Assembly (NCBI GenBank): GCA_965243165.1
Contig: OZ251535.1
Span: forward strand, 2,356,001 to 2,420,000
DNA: 64,000 bases
Direction: 5' to 3'
DNA from: CATQHD01 sp965243165
GTDB lineage: Bacteria > Actinomycetota > Acidimicrobiia > Spongiisociales > Spongiisociaceae
In this document: positions 19,942-27,339 of the stretch, piece after piece
Position numbering within the stretch: the first letter of the stretch is position 1
How the letters are laid out: each line of letters begins with the position of its first letter
Notes under the pieces: model-generated
Databases searched by the model: none
Told to the model about the DNA's origin: nothing
What the model saw: the letters and a program-made list of their open reading frames with translations, nothing else
Program-made: the position numbers and the translations under genes

Positions 19942-20673
19942 CTATGAAACGACAACCGCAGACGCGAACACCTGCTTGTTGTAACGAAGCATGCGTTCGA
20001 GGCGTTCGGGGTCTTCAAGCGCGCGGTGGTGAAGTCCGTCGTCATGGTCGTCGTACACTTCGAGGCGAACATGCAAGTGGAATTCTAAGCAAACAAGAAG
20101 CCGCTGCACTTCACTCCAAGGCGGACGATGATCCCCTGATTCAATGGCGTCCAAGTCGACTTCGCTGATGCCGGCTGTGTCCGCCATCTCTGCCTGTGTC
20201 ATCTTGAGGAGGGAGCGTCCCGCCCAGATGAGGAGCGCCGCCCATCCGCCGCCGTGCCGGCGGCCCCGTCCGGCGCCGAACAGATAAGGCGGCGCCGGGG
20301 GGACTCCGTCCCATTCGATCTGATGACTGGGCATAGGAGATTGGCATCCAAACTGCCCCCAGAACTCGCGGGAGCGGGCGATCTCCCCGGCCACGCGGGC
20401 TACCTCGCCGGGGTCCACCCGAAGGTAAGCGGGGTTGGGTTCGGGCCTTCTGCCGCAACGCAGCTCCAACCCGACGACGTTGACCAGCCTCCCGACCGTA
20501 TCGATCACCGGATCGTGTTCACCGGATTCGATTTGATGCACCAGCGAAACGTCGCAACCTGCAGCTTCGGCCATTTCGTCAGCGGTGATTCGAAGCGCGG
20601 CGCGGGCAGTGCGCAACACCACAGCCGCGGTAGACGGAGCGGCTTCCTCCAAGCGAGAGACGTCGGGCATCAT
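19942..20673 (-). CDS. XRE-family regulator with two helix-turn-helix domains
   Basis: 243 residues. An N-terminal Cro/C1 HTH spans about residues 18-72 (RITADEMAEAAGCDVSLVHQ, then IESGEHDPVIDTVGRLV), and a second HTH lies near residues 150-200 (LKMTQAEMADTAGISEVDLD, then AIESGDHRPPWSEVQ). The C-terminus is acidic with His clusters. It heads the pair with the nucleotidyltransferase gene and is probably its regulator or antitoxin. Its promoter region touches the end of family 1 repeat copy B; TAACAT nine bases before the ATG could be the -10. Confidence 0.8.
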   Translation of the reverse strand: MMPDVSRLEEAAPSTAAVVLRTARAALRITADEMAEAAGCDVSLVHQIESGEHDPVIDTVGRLVNVVGLELRCGRRPEPNPAYLRVDPGEVARVAGEIARSREFWGQFGCQSPMPSHQIEWDGVPPAPPYLFGAGRGRRHGGGWAALLIWAGRSLLKMTQAEMADTAGISEVDLDAIESGDHRPPWSEVQRLLVCLEFHLHVRLEVYDDHDDGLHHRALEDPERLERMLRYNKQVFASAVVVS

Positions 20674-20689
20674 GACACCCTCATGTTAG

Positions 20690-20963
20690 CTGAACCGAAA
20701 CCAAGCCCGAACAGCACACCGTTTTTCGCGTTCTCCACCCTCCGCCCCGGCTTCGCCGGGAACCCCGCCCCCGCCGCCTCCGAACCACCGTCTTCGGACA
20801 CAGAGGACGCGCTGCGGCCCCCTGCGCCCGATCCGTCTCGGCACAGCCAGGTCGGCCGCCCCGCCCTTGGAGCCCCGGCCCTGGGCGGGGCGGCCTCTGT
20901 ATGACCGCAGCATCCGGATCGGCTGCGGTTTCTGTACCACCCCAAGGTATCAGGGGGGTGAGA
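20690..20963 (-). repeat. Family 1 hairpin-rich dispersed repeat, copy B (candidate structured RNA)
   Basis: The minus strand matches 8345-8640 and 58464-58742. In this copy the third stem reads CAGGGGGC/GTCCTCTG, so two Watson-Crick pairs of copy A have become G-U pairs in the element's own orientation. Its distal end lies about 16 bases before the XRE start codon and may carry that gene's promoter. Confidence 0.75.
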
Positions 20964-21114
20964 CATATTTCGGCCCGCCCGGATGGAAAGGCGATCTCCG
21001 CTGCTTAGCGGAGCCTGTCGACTGCCGGGGGTCTTCGGTCCGTTGGATGACGGCGCCCCCTTCCAGACCGCGGCAAGGCCAGCCCCGACTGGACGATTTA
21101 CCGGCCCAGTGAGT

Positions 21115-21270
21115 TGCGACTGCCGAGGCCGCGCCGACGACGCGGCGAACAACGGCCTCAGACGAGCCGTCCTCGCCCGAGACAACGGCTGCGTCATCGA
21201 CGGATGCACCAACACCCACCGCCTCGAAGTCCACCACGTCGCCTCCATCGACACGGGCTCCAACTCGACC
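21115..21270 (+). pseudogene. HNH endonuclease fragment (DUF222/HNH type)
   Basis: The frame encodes LRRAVLARDNGCVIDGCTNT and HRLEVHHV, the zinc-binding core of the many actinobacterial HNH proteins. The large upstream DUF222-like part is absent, replaced by repeat copy B and unrelated sequence, and homology stops before an 11-base C tract at 21279-21289. It is most simply a decayed remnant. The rest of 20964-21478 shows no credible gene. Confidence 0.65.
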
Positions 21271-21478
21271 CCCGCTCACCCCCCCCCCCGCCGGCGAAGA
21301 CTCATCTCATCCGGCCCCGGCCAACCCGCCGGAAACACCCCCCGCCCCTGTTGCGAGCCCAACTCCTCGCAACCGGTTAGGCCCGCAAACCCGAGAGCGG
21401 CCCACCCGGCTGCCGAGGCCCGGATTCCGCACCGGCCAGGCCTCGAGGCACGAGCGGAGCCCCTTCCCCGTTCCGGGT

Positions 21479-21967
21479 TCAATCGCGCCTGGGGTTGGCA
21501 TCGAGCGGGGCGTACAACTCCACTTCGATCCCCAAGCCTTCAAGCCCCTCGACCAAAACCGGTCTGACCTTCTCCCACGACAGTCCGCCCTCACCGCACC
21601 CCAGGGCGGGCACCGCCAGGGATTCAATTCCCCACTCATCGATATGTTCATGCAGATACCGAAGACCCTTTCGGATTGCCTCTGGGTCCGAAGGAGAACG
21701 CCAATGCTTCTTGGTAGGAAAGTTGAGCACCCACTTCTCTTGTTTATTGCTGTATCTTGGCGGCTTGTAGAGATAGGGCTCTCCTAATTTGACCTCACCG
21801 TTCTGGCATTTTTCTTTATATTCTACATACATTCTATCAAAACGTTTCTTGAATTGTAGAGCTATACCCTTGCCCATTACTCCGTGGGTGTTGATCGCAT
21901 TGGTCAATGTCTGATGATCGGATTCAAAGAGATCGCCGTTCTCGTTGACTTTGACCATCCTCATCAT
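21479..21967 (-). CDS. Macrodomain protein, DarG-like
   Basis: A 162-residue macro domain. It has the ADP-ribose-binding loop (NAINTHGVMGKGIALQFKKR) with the Lys of VMGKG used by DarG/TARG1-type DNA ADP-ribosyl-glycohydrolases, and a second loop PALGCGEGGLSW. DarG reverses DNA ADP-ribosylation by the toxin DarT; no darT lies next to it, so it is either an orphan anti-toxin or acts on another ADP-ribosylated target. The DNA is visibly less GC-rich than its neighbours, suggesting recent transfer. Confidence 0.85.
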   Translation of the reverse strand: MMRMVKVNENGDLFESDHQTLTNAINTHGVMGKGIALQFKKRFDRMYVEYKEKCQNGEVKLGEPYLYKPPRYSNKQEKWVLNFPTKKHWRSPSDPEAIRKGLRYLHEHIDEWGIESLAVPALGCGEGGLSWEKVRPVLVEGLEGLGIEVELYAPLDANPRRD

Positions 21968-22005
21968 CTGTCGCCTTGCCTCGCCAGCTTGCCAAGATAC
22001 ACTGA

Positions 22006-23235
22006 TTATACCCAGAGGGTGCTGATCGGGGCGGCGGTGATGCGGTCGTCCAGACGGAAAGACCAGGGGCCGGTGTGGAGCACCACTCCGCCTGCGAACA
22101 TGTCGCCCAGCTGGTCGCGCAGCCAGATCAGGTGCTTCGCGTCGCCGCGGTCGGGGGCGGACGTTGCCTTGATCTCGATGCCGAGCACCCGGCGGGCGTC
22201 TATCTCTATCACCAGATCGACTTCGCGTCGGCCGTCGCCTGACCGCAGGTGATGGAGAACCGGTCTGCCTCCTCGGACGGCGGGCGCCTCGGCCCGGATC
22301 TGGGCGGTGACGAAGGTTTCCAGGACCCGGCCCAGCAAGCCGCCGTGGCTGAGCACATCCTCCGCGTCGGCGCCCAGCGCGGCGGCCAGCAGACCCGAAT
22401 CGGTGAGATACCGCTTGGGCGACCTGGCCAGGCGTTTCAGTCGGTTCGTAAACCAGGCCGGCATCTCGTCGACGATCATCAAGTTCTGCAGATGCCGCCG
22501 GTAGGCGCCGCCGGTCCGGGGGTTGATCCCGGCGGAGTCGTTGAGCTTCTGATCGGTGACTACCCCGGCGGAGGAGACTGCGTAGGCGTCGAAGAAGCGG
22601 CGGAACAGGACCGGGTTGCGGGCGCCCAGCACCTCCCGGGCGGCCAAGCCGTCAATGTACCCTTCCAACCATATCCGCCGCTCGGTTTCGGGCACGGTCA
22701 GCGCAGCCTCGGGAAGCCCGCCCCTGACCGCCAAGGCCGCATAGTCCCGTATATCCCACCGTCCGGCGGCGGGTTCCAGATCACCGCCCGCGAGAAGCCG
22801 CTCGATCAGCGGCCGGGTTCCGGCCGCCCTCTGCTCGGCGACCGTGAGCGGCCACATCGCCAGGCTCACCACCCGTCCCACGCCGGGCCAGCCTCCGGGC
22901 GTGCGAAGCATTGCGTGCTGCGATCCGGCGAGGATGAAGCGCCCGGGCCGGAAGTCGGCGTCGACCGCCCGTTTCACCGCGCCCAGCACCTCCGGCGCGG
23001 CCTGCCACTCGTCCAGCAGGATGGGTTCGGGAAGGTCACGGGCGAGAGCCGCATCTGGGTCGGCCCGGAACACCTCCGCCTCCACCGGACTGTCCAGGCG
23101 CACCACCGTCCTGGCATGTCTGACTGCGGTCGTGGTCTTGCCCACCGCTCTGGGACCGACCAACATAACCGCAGGCAGACCCGATAAAATCTGCGCCAGG
23201 ACAGGATCGATCAACCGTTCTCGATATTCTGGCAT
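22006..23235 (-). CDS. AAA_14/DUF4143 family ATPase
   Basis: A 409-residue P-loop ATPase. Walker A is VGPRAVGKTTT, Walker B-like ILLDEWQ, sensor region LAGSQHAML, and the C-terminal DUF4143 nuclease-like part includes EVDLVIEIDARRVLGIEIKA, an ExK-like arrangement. Such proteins are widespread, often near toxin-antitoxin genes, with no settled role. The start MPEYRERLIDP at 23235 matches the family. It is divergent from the AbrB/PIN pair, with a palindrome between them. Confidence 0.85.
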   Translation of the reverse strand: MPEYRERLIDPVLAQILSGLPAVMLVGPRAVGKTTTAVRHARTVVRLDSPVEAEVFRADPDAALARDLPEPILLDEWQAAPEVLGAVKRAVDADFRPGRFILAGSQHAMLRTPGGWPGVGRVVSLAMWPLTVAEQRAAGTRPLIERLLAGGDLEPAAGRWDIRDYAALAVRGGLPEAALTVPETERRIWLEGYIDGLAAREVLGARNPVLFRRFFDAYAVSSAGVVTDQKLNDSAGINPRTGGAYRRHLQNLMIVDEMPAWFTNRLKRLARSPKRYLTDSGLLAAALGADAEDVLSHGGLLGRVLETFVTAQIRAEAPAVRGGRPVLHHLRSGDGRREVDLVIEIDARRVLGIEIKATSAPDRGDAKHLIWLRDQLGDMFAGGVVLHTGPWSFRLDDRITAAPISTLWV

Positions 23236-23304
23236 CCGCGCACTATACAACGATTTCACGCCCTGCAATACATATATTTCACAACAAATGGCGCATGATT
23301 TTCG

Positions 23305-23317
23305 GCACTCGGAGTGC
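23305..23317. promoter_or_regulatory. Palindromic operator candidate
   Basis: GCACTC-G-GAGTGC, with CTAA following on one side. The half-sites are those of HrcA's CIRCE operator, but the spacer is one base rather than nine. It lies between the divergent ATPase and AbrB/PIN genes. Confidence 0.5.
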
Positions 23318-23329
23318 TAAATCTACCGC

Positions 23330-23358
23330 TTGCCGAATCACGGCGAGCGGGCTATCCT
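23330..23358 (+). promoter_or_regulatory. Promoter of the AbrB/PIN pair
   Basis: TTGCCG (23330-23335) and TATCCT (23353-23358) are separated by 17 bases, a good sigma-70-type match. Confidence 0.6.
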
Positions 23359-23379
23359 TACCTCTAACTGCAAGTAAGG
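23356..23379 (+). promoter_or_regulatory. Inverted repeat overlapping -10 and ribosome-binding site
   Basis: CCTTAC and GTAAGG are separated by 12 bases. The left arm overlaps the -10 and the right arm the AAGGAGG ribosome-binding site, so protein binding or an RNA hairpin could block expression, as expected for an autoregulated antitoxin. Confidence 0.5.
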
Positions 23380-23383
23380 AGGA

Positions 23384-23722
23384 CTGATAGCTGTCGGAAC
23401 AGCAACTCGGCGGAAGGATCGGGTCGATGATCAGGAAAGCTCAGATGTCGGGCGGCGCAAGACGCGGCTGCTCGCAAAGGTTTCGTCGAAGGGCCAGGTA
23501 ACCATCCCCAAGGCCGTCCGAGAGAAGCTCGGCATCGCCGAGGGGGACACGGTCATGTTCCTGATCGAAGACGAACTGGACGACCAACAGACGGTGGTGA
23601 CTCGAATCCCCGACCTCATGGAGCTGGCCGGCTCGGTTGAGGTGCCGGAGCATTTACAGGGTCTTTCCTGGGAGGAAATACGCGACATCGCCCGGCGGGA
23701 ACGCGCCAAGGCTCGGCATTGA
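23384..23722 (+). CDS. AbrB/SpoVT-type antitoxin
   Basis: The frame encodes LLAKVSSKGQVTIPKAVREK, a clear SpoVT-AbrB swapped-hairpin DNA-binding domain, and a C-terminal tail VEVPEHLQGLSWEEIRDIA that probably holds the toxin. The stop overlaps the start of the PIN toxin gene (TTGA). No in-frame ATG, GTG or TTG follows the AAGGAGG site: the frame is open with CTG (23384) or ATA (23387) as the only near candidates, while an ATG at 23427 is out of frame. Either a rare start codon or a small frameshift must be assumed. The same tail occurs in the two AbrB proteins at 40.2-40.9 kb. Confidence 0.7.
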   Translation: MIAVGTATRRKDRVDDQESSDVGRRKTRLLAKVSSKGQVTIPKAVREKLGIAEGDTVMFLIEDELDDQQTVVTRIPDLMELAGSVEVPEHLQGLSWEEIRDIARRERAKARH

Positions 23723-24111
23723 CCGCCTTCGTCGACACCAACATCCTCATCCGCCACATCATCAGCGACCCTCCTGACCTGGCGGTTCGCGCCGGCGCCT
23801 TCATAGACGAAGCGGATGAGCTGCTGGTCCCGGATCTCATCGTCGCCGAGACCGTGCATGTTCTGGAGTCCGTCTACGAGCTCAGCCGCGACGAAGTAGC
23901 CGCTTTCGTGCGCTCGGTGATCTCATACTGGTCGATCCGCACCCAGAACCCGGCGCTGCTGGCCAAAGCGCTCGACATCTACCAAGACCATCGGATCGAC
24001 TTCGCCGAGGCCTACCTGGCGGCCGCAGCCGAAACCACCGGAGTAGGCGCGGTCGCGTCCTTCGACCGTGCCATTGACCGCGTGCCGACGATCACCCGAA
24101 TCGAGCCGTAA
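23719..24111 (+). CDS. PIN-domain ribonuclease toxin (VapC-like)
   Basis: A 130-residue PIN domain starting with TTG. Acidic residues expected at the active site are present: FVDTNILIRH (first Asp), the Glu in IVAETVHVLES, and IDFAEAYLAA and ASFDRAID (later Asp residues). VapC toxins cleave tRNA or rRNA. It overlaps the AbrB gene by four bases, so antitoxin and toxin are translationally coupled. Confidence 0.85.
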   Translation: MTAFVDTNILIRHIISDPPDLAVRAGAFIDEADELLVPDLIVAETVHVLESVYELSRDEVAAFVRSVISYWSIRTQNPALLAKALDIYQDHRIDFAEAYLAAAAETTGVGAVASFDRAIDRVPTITRIEP

Positions 24112-24155
24112 CGCCCTGGGCGGAAGATGTTCTTGTGTTCGGCCGAATCCGCCGC

Positions 24156-26861
24156 TCAGGACAGGGCGCGGTAGAGGAACGACGCCATCTGCGCCCGGGT
24201 GATGGGCCGGGCGGGGCAGAAGCGGAGCGGCGAGGCCCGGCATCCAGCGGTTACCCCGACGGTTCTCAGGGCTTCGGCGGCCCTGACCACCCGGTCGGGT
24301 TGGCCCTCCATGTCGGTGAACATCCCTTGAGCGCTCAGGGGCAGGGTGATGCGGCCGAACGCGGCGGCCATCATCTCGGTCATGTCCGCCCGGGTGACCA
24401 CCCCGTCGGGGTCGAACACCCCCTCCGGCGCCGGCATCACCCCGGCGCCCGCTGCCCACACCGCATAGGGCCTGTACCAGGCGCTGTCTTCGACGTCGTC
24501 GAGCACCACTTCGGTGCCGGCGGCCGGTTCACCGGAGCTGTGCGTTACCGCTCGGTAGAGAAAAGCCGCCATCTGGCTGCGGGTGATGACGGCATCGGGG
24601 CAGAACTCGTCTCCTCGGCACCCTCGTGTTATCTCCCAGTCGGCGATGGCCTCGATGCTGGCTGAATGAACGCTGCCGTCATCATCGCAGAATGTTCCCT
24701 TGAAGTATCCTCCGCATCCTGACCCTACTACTACCGTGAATTGATCCCTTCGGCGCTCCCGTATCTCCACCCATACATTACCCAACCGGAAAATATCACC
24801 CACAACGCGTACATGATGGGCGGAGCCTTTGCCAACCTCTACCGTTTCGGGGGGATATGGTTGAGTTCTACGACACGGTATGTCTGTCCGACTCAGATCA
24901 CAGACAGAAGGGCCTTGATCAATCCAATATATCTCCACACCTTCCTTGGGTTGATCACGGTTATAGCCCTCGGCTATCACGGGGCTCAGGCTGTAGAATA
25001 CCCCTCGGCCTTCCCCGCTCGGGACAATCAACATCTGAGTCCCATCTACTCCAATCGGGCTCAGTTCATAAACAGCCACCTCGCCCGAATAGACGGCTAC
25101 ATCCTCCGGGTCTATCCACCCGGCGGCGTAACGGTTGATAGCAGGTGTACCTGTTGATAGATCCTTGTTGTTGCCTCGGCTCATTATGTCCGTAGCGTTA
25201 TCATATTCGTTAAATACTCCATCATAGGATATAAGACCATTGTAGGAGTGCGGCCATCCGAGTACATGGCCTATCTCGTGTGCAACCGCCTTCAAGCGGG
25301 GAGTAAGATCATCGCCTGGTATTGCCATTACAGTGCCGCCCCCCACCATAACATTATCCCTAGCTACTCCACCGGCGTTATCAGTGTTACTGATTATAAC
25401 TCCCTTATTCATTATGTTGTGAGTCTCGGAGCTCATCATTTTTTCTTCGCATGCAAACAAGGGCTTTCTGTAATCCTCTACCCTTAAGTTGGCAAGCTCA
25501 CTGCGTGTGAAAGTAATGGTTCCAGTTGCAGAGAATTGGGGTATAAACCGCCCTTCAGACAACCATTCGAAATACGGAGCTACCGTTTGATTCAACAAGT
25601 CGGTTATACTGTCAAGGTCTAGATCAATAGGGCCATCGGTGTCGCAAAGCCAAACCTCCCATATATTATTGCCCAAGGATATTTTTTTGTATTGTTCGAC
25701 ATTTGCTACCAGACCTAAATCTGCATCAAACGGGTTTCCTTTAACATTGAGATCTGTTCGTTCGGTTATTTGCGAAGGCATGGTACCTGTAAATTGGTTA
25801 AATAACAGGGTCAGATATCGGAGAAAATTGAGTTGAGAAAGCTCTGGCGGAATTGGTCCTGATAGTTGATTATATGAAAGGTCAAGAACTACTAAATAGG
25901 TGAGCTGAGAGAACTGAGTCGGAATCGGGCCTGTAAGTCGATTGGAGTCCAAATAAAGATTCCTGAGTTGGGTAAGTTGAGATAGTTCGGGTGGAATCAG
26001 ACCTGTAAATTTATTTTTTTTCAAGTTGAGTATCCTTAAGTTAGTGAGTAGGGAAAGTTCAGACGGGATCGATCCTATAAGTTTATTTGCTTCCAAGTTG
26101 AGCTCCCGCAGAGCGGTGAGTTGGGACAGCTCGGGAGGAATCAATCCTGTAAGATTGTTTTTATCTAGCGAAAGGGTTTCAAGTTTGGTGAGTCGGGAGA
26201 GCTCGGGTGGTATTCGCCCTATCAGTTCATTCCCTCCTAGATAGAGACGGTTGAGGTTGATAAGTTTTGAGAGCTCAATAGGAATCGGTCCACTGAGTTC
26301 ATTGTAGCCCAGGTTAAGGATCTCCAATTTGTTGAGTAGTGATAGCTGGGATGGTATTGATCCAATAAAGCCATTGTTTGCCAGGTTGAGCCAAGTGAGA
26401 TTAGAGAGTCTGGTGAACTCAATTGGTATTCGTCCGGTGATCCTGTTGCCCCAGATATCGAAAGATTCTAAGTTGGTTAGTCGGAATATTTCGGGCGGAA
26501 TAGTGCCGCTTATTCCTTCGCCCTGCAACACAATAGCGGTCACGCGCTGAGCATCGACTGTTATTCCGCTCCAAGAGGTGATATCAACGGTGCTGCCGCG
26601 CCCCCAGGTCAGGAGGGGATGGTCTGGGGGCAGACCCACGTTGTCGGGGTGGCGGGTCCAGTGATTGCGGACGGCGACCAGAGCCTGGCAGTCAGCAACC
26701 AGGTCCGGGGCGGCGGAAGGATCAGCTACAAAGGTCCCGTTGGAGCAGCCGGCCGGATCCAGGTCGGCGGCGCCGTCCTGCGCAGCCGAGGGCAGAGCAA
26801 GGGCTGCGGTCAGTCCGGCTGCGGCCAGAATCGAAACAACCAGGCCGAGGCTTCTCTCCAA
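24156..26861 (-). CDS. Secreted LRR-metzincin-SLH protein
   Basis: 901 residues. A signal peptide (about 1-27, ending PSAAQ) is followed by ten or eleven 24-residue leucine-rich repeats of the plant type (about 105-370; consensus LTxLxxLxLxxNxLxGxIPxEL). Next comes a zinc metalloprotease domain with HEIGHVLGWPH at residues 528-538, the full HExxHxxGxxH metzincin motif, and a Met-turn candidate DIMSRG near 560. Three SLH-type repeats fill about 735-901 (ITRSQMAAFLYRAV, VTRADMTEMM, ITRAQMASFLYRAL) and should attach it to the cell envelope. The LRR-protease part is clearly less GC-rich than the SLH part, so the gene may be a mosaic. The combination suggests a surface protease that uses LRRs to bind a protein or glycan target. 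Confidence 0.85.
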   Translation of the reverse strand: MERSLGLVVSILAAAGLTAALALPSAAQDGAADLDPAGCSNGTFVADPSAAPDLVADCQALVAVRNHWTRHPDNVGLPPDHPLLTWGRGSTVDITSWSGITVDAQRVTAIVLQGEGISGTIPPEIFRLTNLESFDIWGNRITGRIPIEFTRLSNLTWLNLANNGFIGSIPSQLSLLNKLEILNLGYNELSGPIPIELSKLINLNRLYLGGNELIGRIPPELSRLTKLETLSLDKNNLTGLIPPELSQLTALRELNLEANKLIGSIPSELSLLTNLRILNLKKNKFTGLIPPELSQLTQLRNLYLDSNRLTGPIPTQFSQLTYLVVLDLSYNQLSGPIPPELSQLNFLRYLTLLFNQFTGTMPSQITERTDLNVKGNPFDADLGLVANVEQYKKISLGNNIWEVWLCDTDGPIDLDLDSITDLLNQTVAPYFEWLSEGRFIPQFSATGTITFTRSELANLRVEDYRKPLFACEEKMMSSETHNIMNKGVIISNTDNAGGVARDNVMVGGGTVMAIPGDDLTPRLKAVAHEIGHVLGWPHSYNGLISYDGVFNEYDNATDIMSRGNNKDLSTGTPAINRYAAGWIDPEDVAVYSGEVAVYELSPIGVDGTQMLIVPSGEGRGVFYSLSPVIAEGYNRDQPKEGVEIYWIDQGPSVCDLSRTDIPCRRTQPYPPETVEVGKGSAHHVRVVGDIFRLGNVWVEIRERRRDQFTVVVGSGCGGYFKGTFCDDDGSVHSASIEAIADWEITRGCRGDEFCPDAVITRSQMAAFLYRAVTHSSGEPAAGTEVVLDDVEDSAWYRPYAVWAAGAGVMPAPEGVFDPDGVVTRADMTEMMAAAFGRITLPLSAQGMFTDMEGQPDRVVRAAEALRTVGVTAGCRASPLRFCPARPITRAQMASFLYRALS

Positions 26862-26947
26862 GTCGGCCTCCTTCCGGTAGCGGCGACACTACCACCCCAT
26901 ATAGGTGCACTGCGGAGGCAGCTGTACCGAAGGCACCTGGGGTGGAC

Positions 26948-26977
26948 TTGCAAACGCTTGGCACGATTCTGTAGCCT
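26948..26977 (+). promoter_or_regulatory. Promoter of the DUF499 operon
   Basis: TTGCAA (26948-26953) and TAGCCT (26972-26977) are separated by 18 bases, 57 bases before the DUF499 ATG. Confidence 0.55.
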
Positions 26978-27002
26978 GTATCAGTCTCCGGGTGATTTTG
27001 CG

Positions 27003-27029
27003 CTCCGGAGGGAGAGCACTCCGGAGGGA
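27003..27029 (+). promoter_or_regulatory. Direct repeat in the DUF499 leader
   Basis: CTCCGGAGGGA occurs at 27003-27013 and 27019-27029; each holds a CTCCGGAG palindrome and a ribosome-binding-like GGAGGG. Only the second is placed correctly for the ATG at 27034; the first could be an operator or decoy site. Confidence 0.4.
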
Positions 27030-27033
27030 TGGG

Positions 27034-27339
27034 ATGGGCTACAGCATCCTCGACAGTTGCACGCCGCGTGAGGACGTGCTGACTGGGGGGCTGACCGACA
27101 AGCACTTCGCCGCCCAGCTCGATCAGGTGGTCGCCAACGCGGCGGGCTACGAGAGCTACGCCGACGCCGACCGGTTCTTCGACCTGACCTATCCGACCCA
27201 GGGTCTGCGCGACCTGCTGGGCGGCACGTTCGCAAGGCTGGGAACACACTTAGTCAACGCCCCCCCCCCGTTTGATGATATCAATACTCCCAGGTCAGAT
27301 GGGTATTTAACCGATAGTAATCCGGCTCTTCGGAAATGA
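27034..27339 (+). pseudogene. DUF499 ATPase, N-terminal fragment cut by ISL3 element
   Basis: From the ATG at 27034 the frame encodes SILDSCTPREDVLTGGLTD, HFAAQLDQVV and FFDLTYPTQGLRDLLG, the typical start of DUF499 proteins. Native sequence ends at 27323, where the IS begins; the frame runs 16 bases into the IS and stops at 27339. A C10 tract at 27260-27269 lies inside it. The piece between FARLG and the insertion site is longer and more AT-rich than I expect for the family and holds CCCAGGTCAGATGGG, a signature of the family 2 repeats. Removing the IS plus one target copy joins this frame exactly to the part beginning at 28772. Confidence 0.8.
27316..27323 (+). repeat. Target-site duplication, left copy
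   Basis: AGTAATCC directly before the left inverted repeat; identical to 28764-28771. Confidence 0.9.

Noticed and set aside
23305..23317. A CIRCE heat-shock operator
   Set aside because: The half-sites match but the spacer is one base instead of nine, and no chaperone gene is adjacent; kept only as a palindrome.
25761..26480. Regular 72-bp repeats that could be taken for a CRISPR or satellite array
   Set aside because: They encode consecutive 24-residue leucine-rich repeats and diverge at the DNA level; there are no constant repeats with unique spacers.
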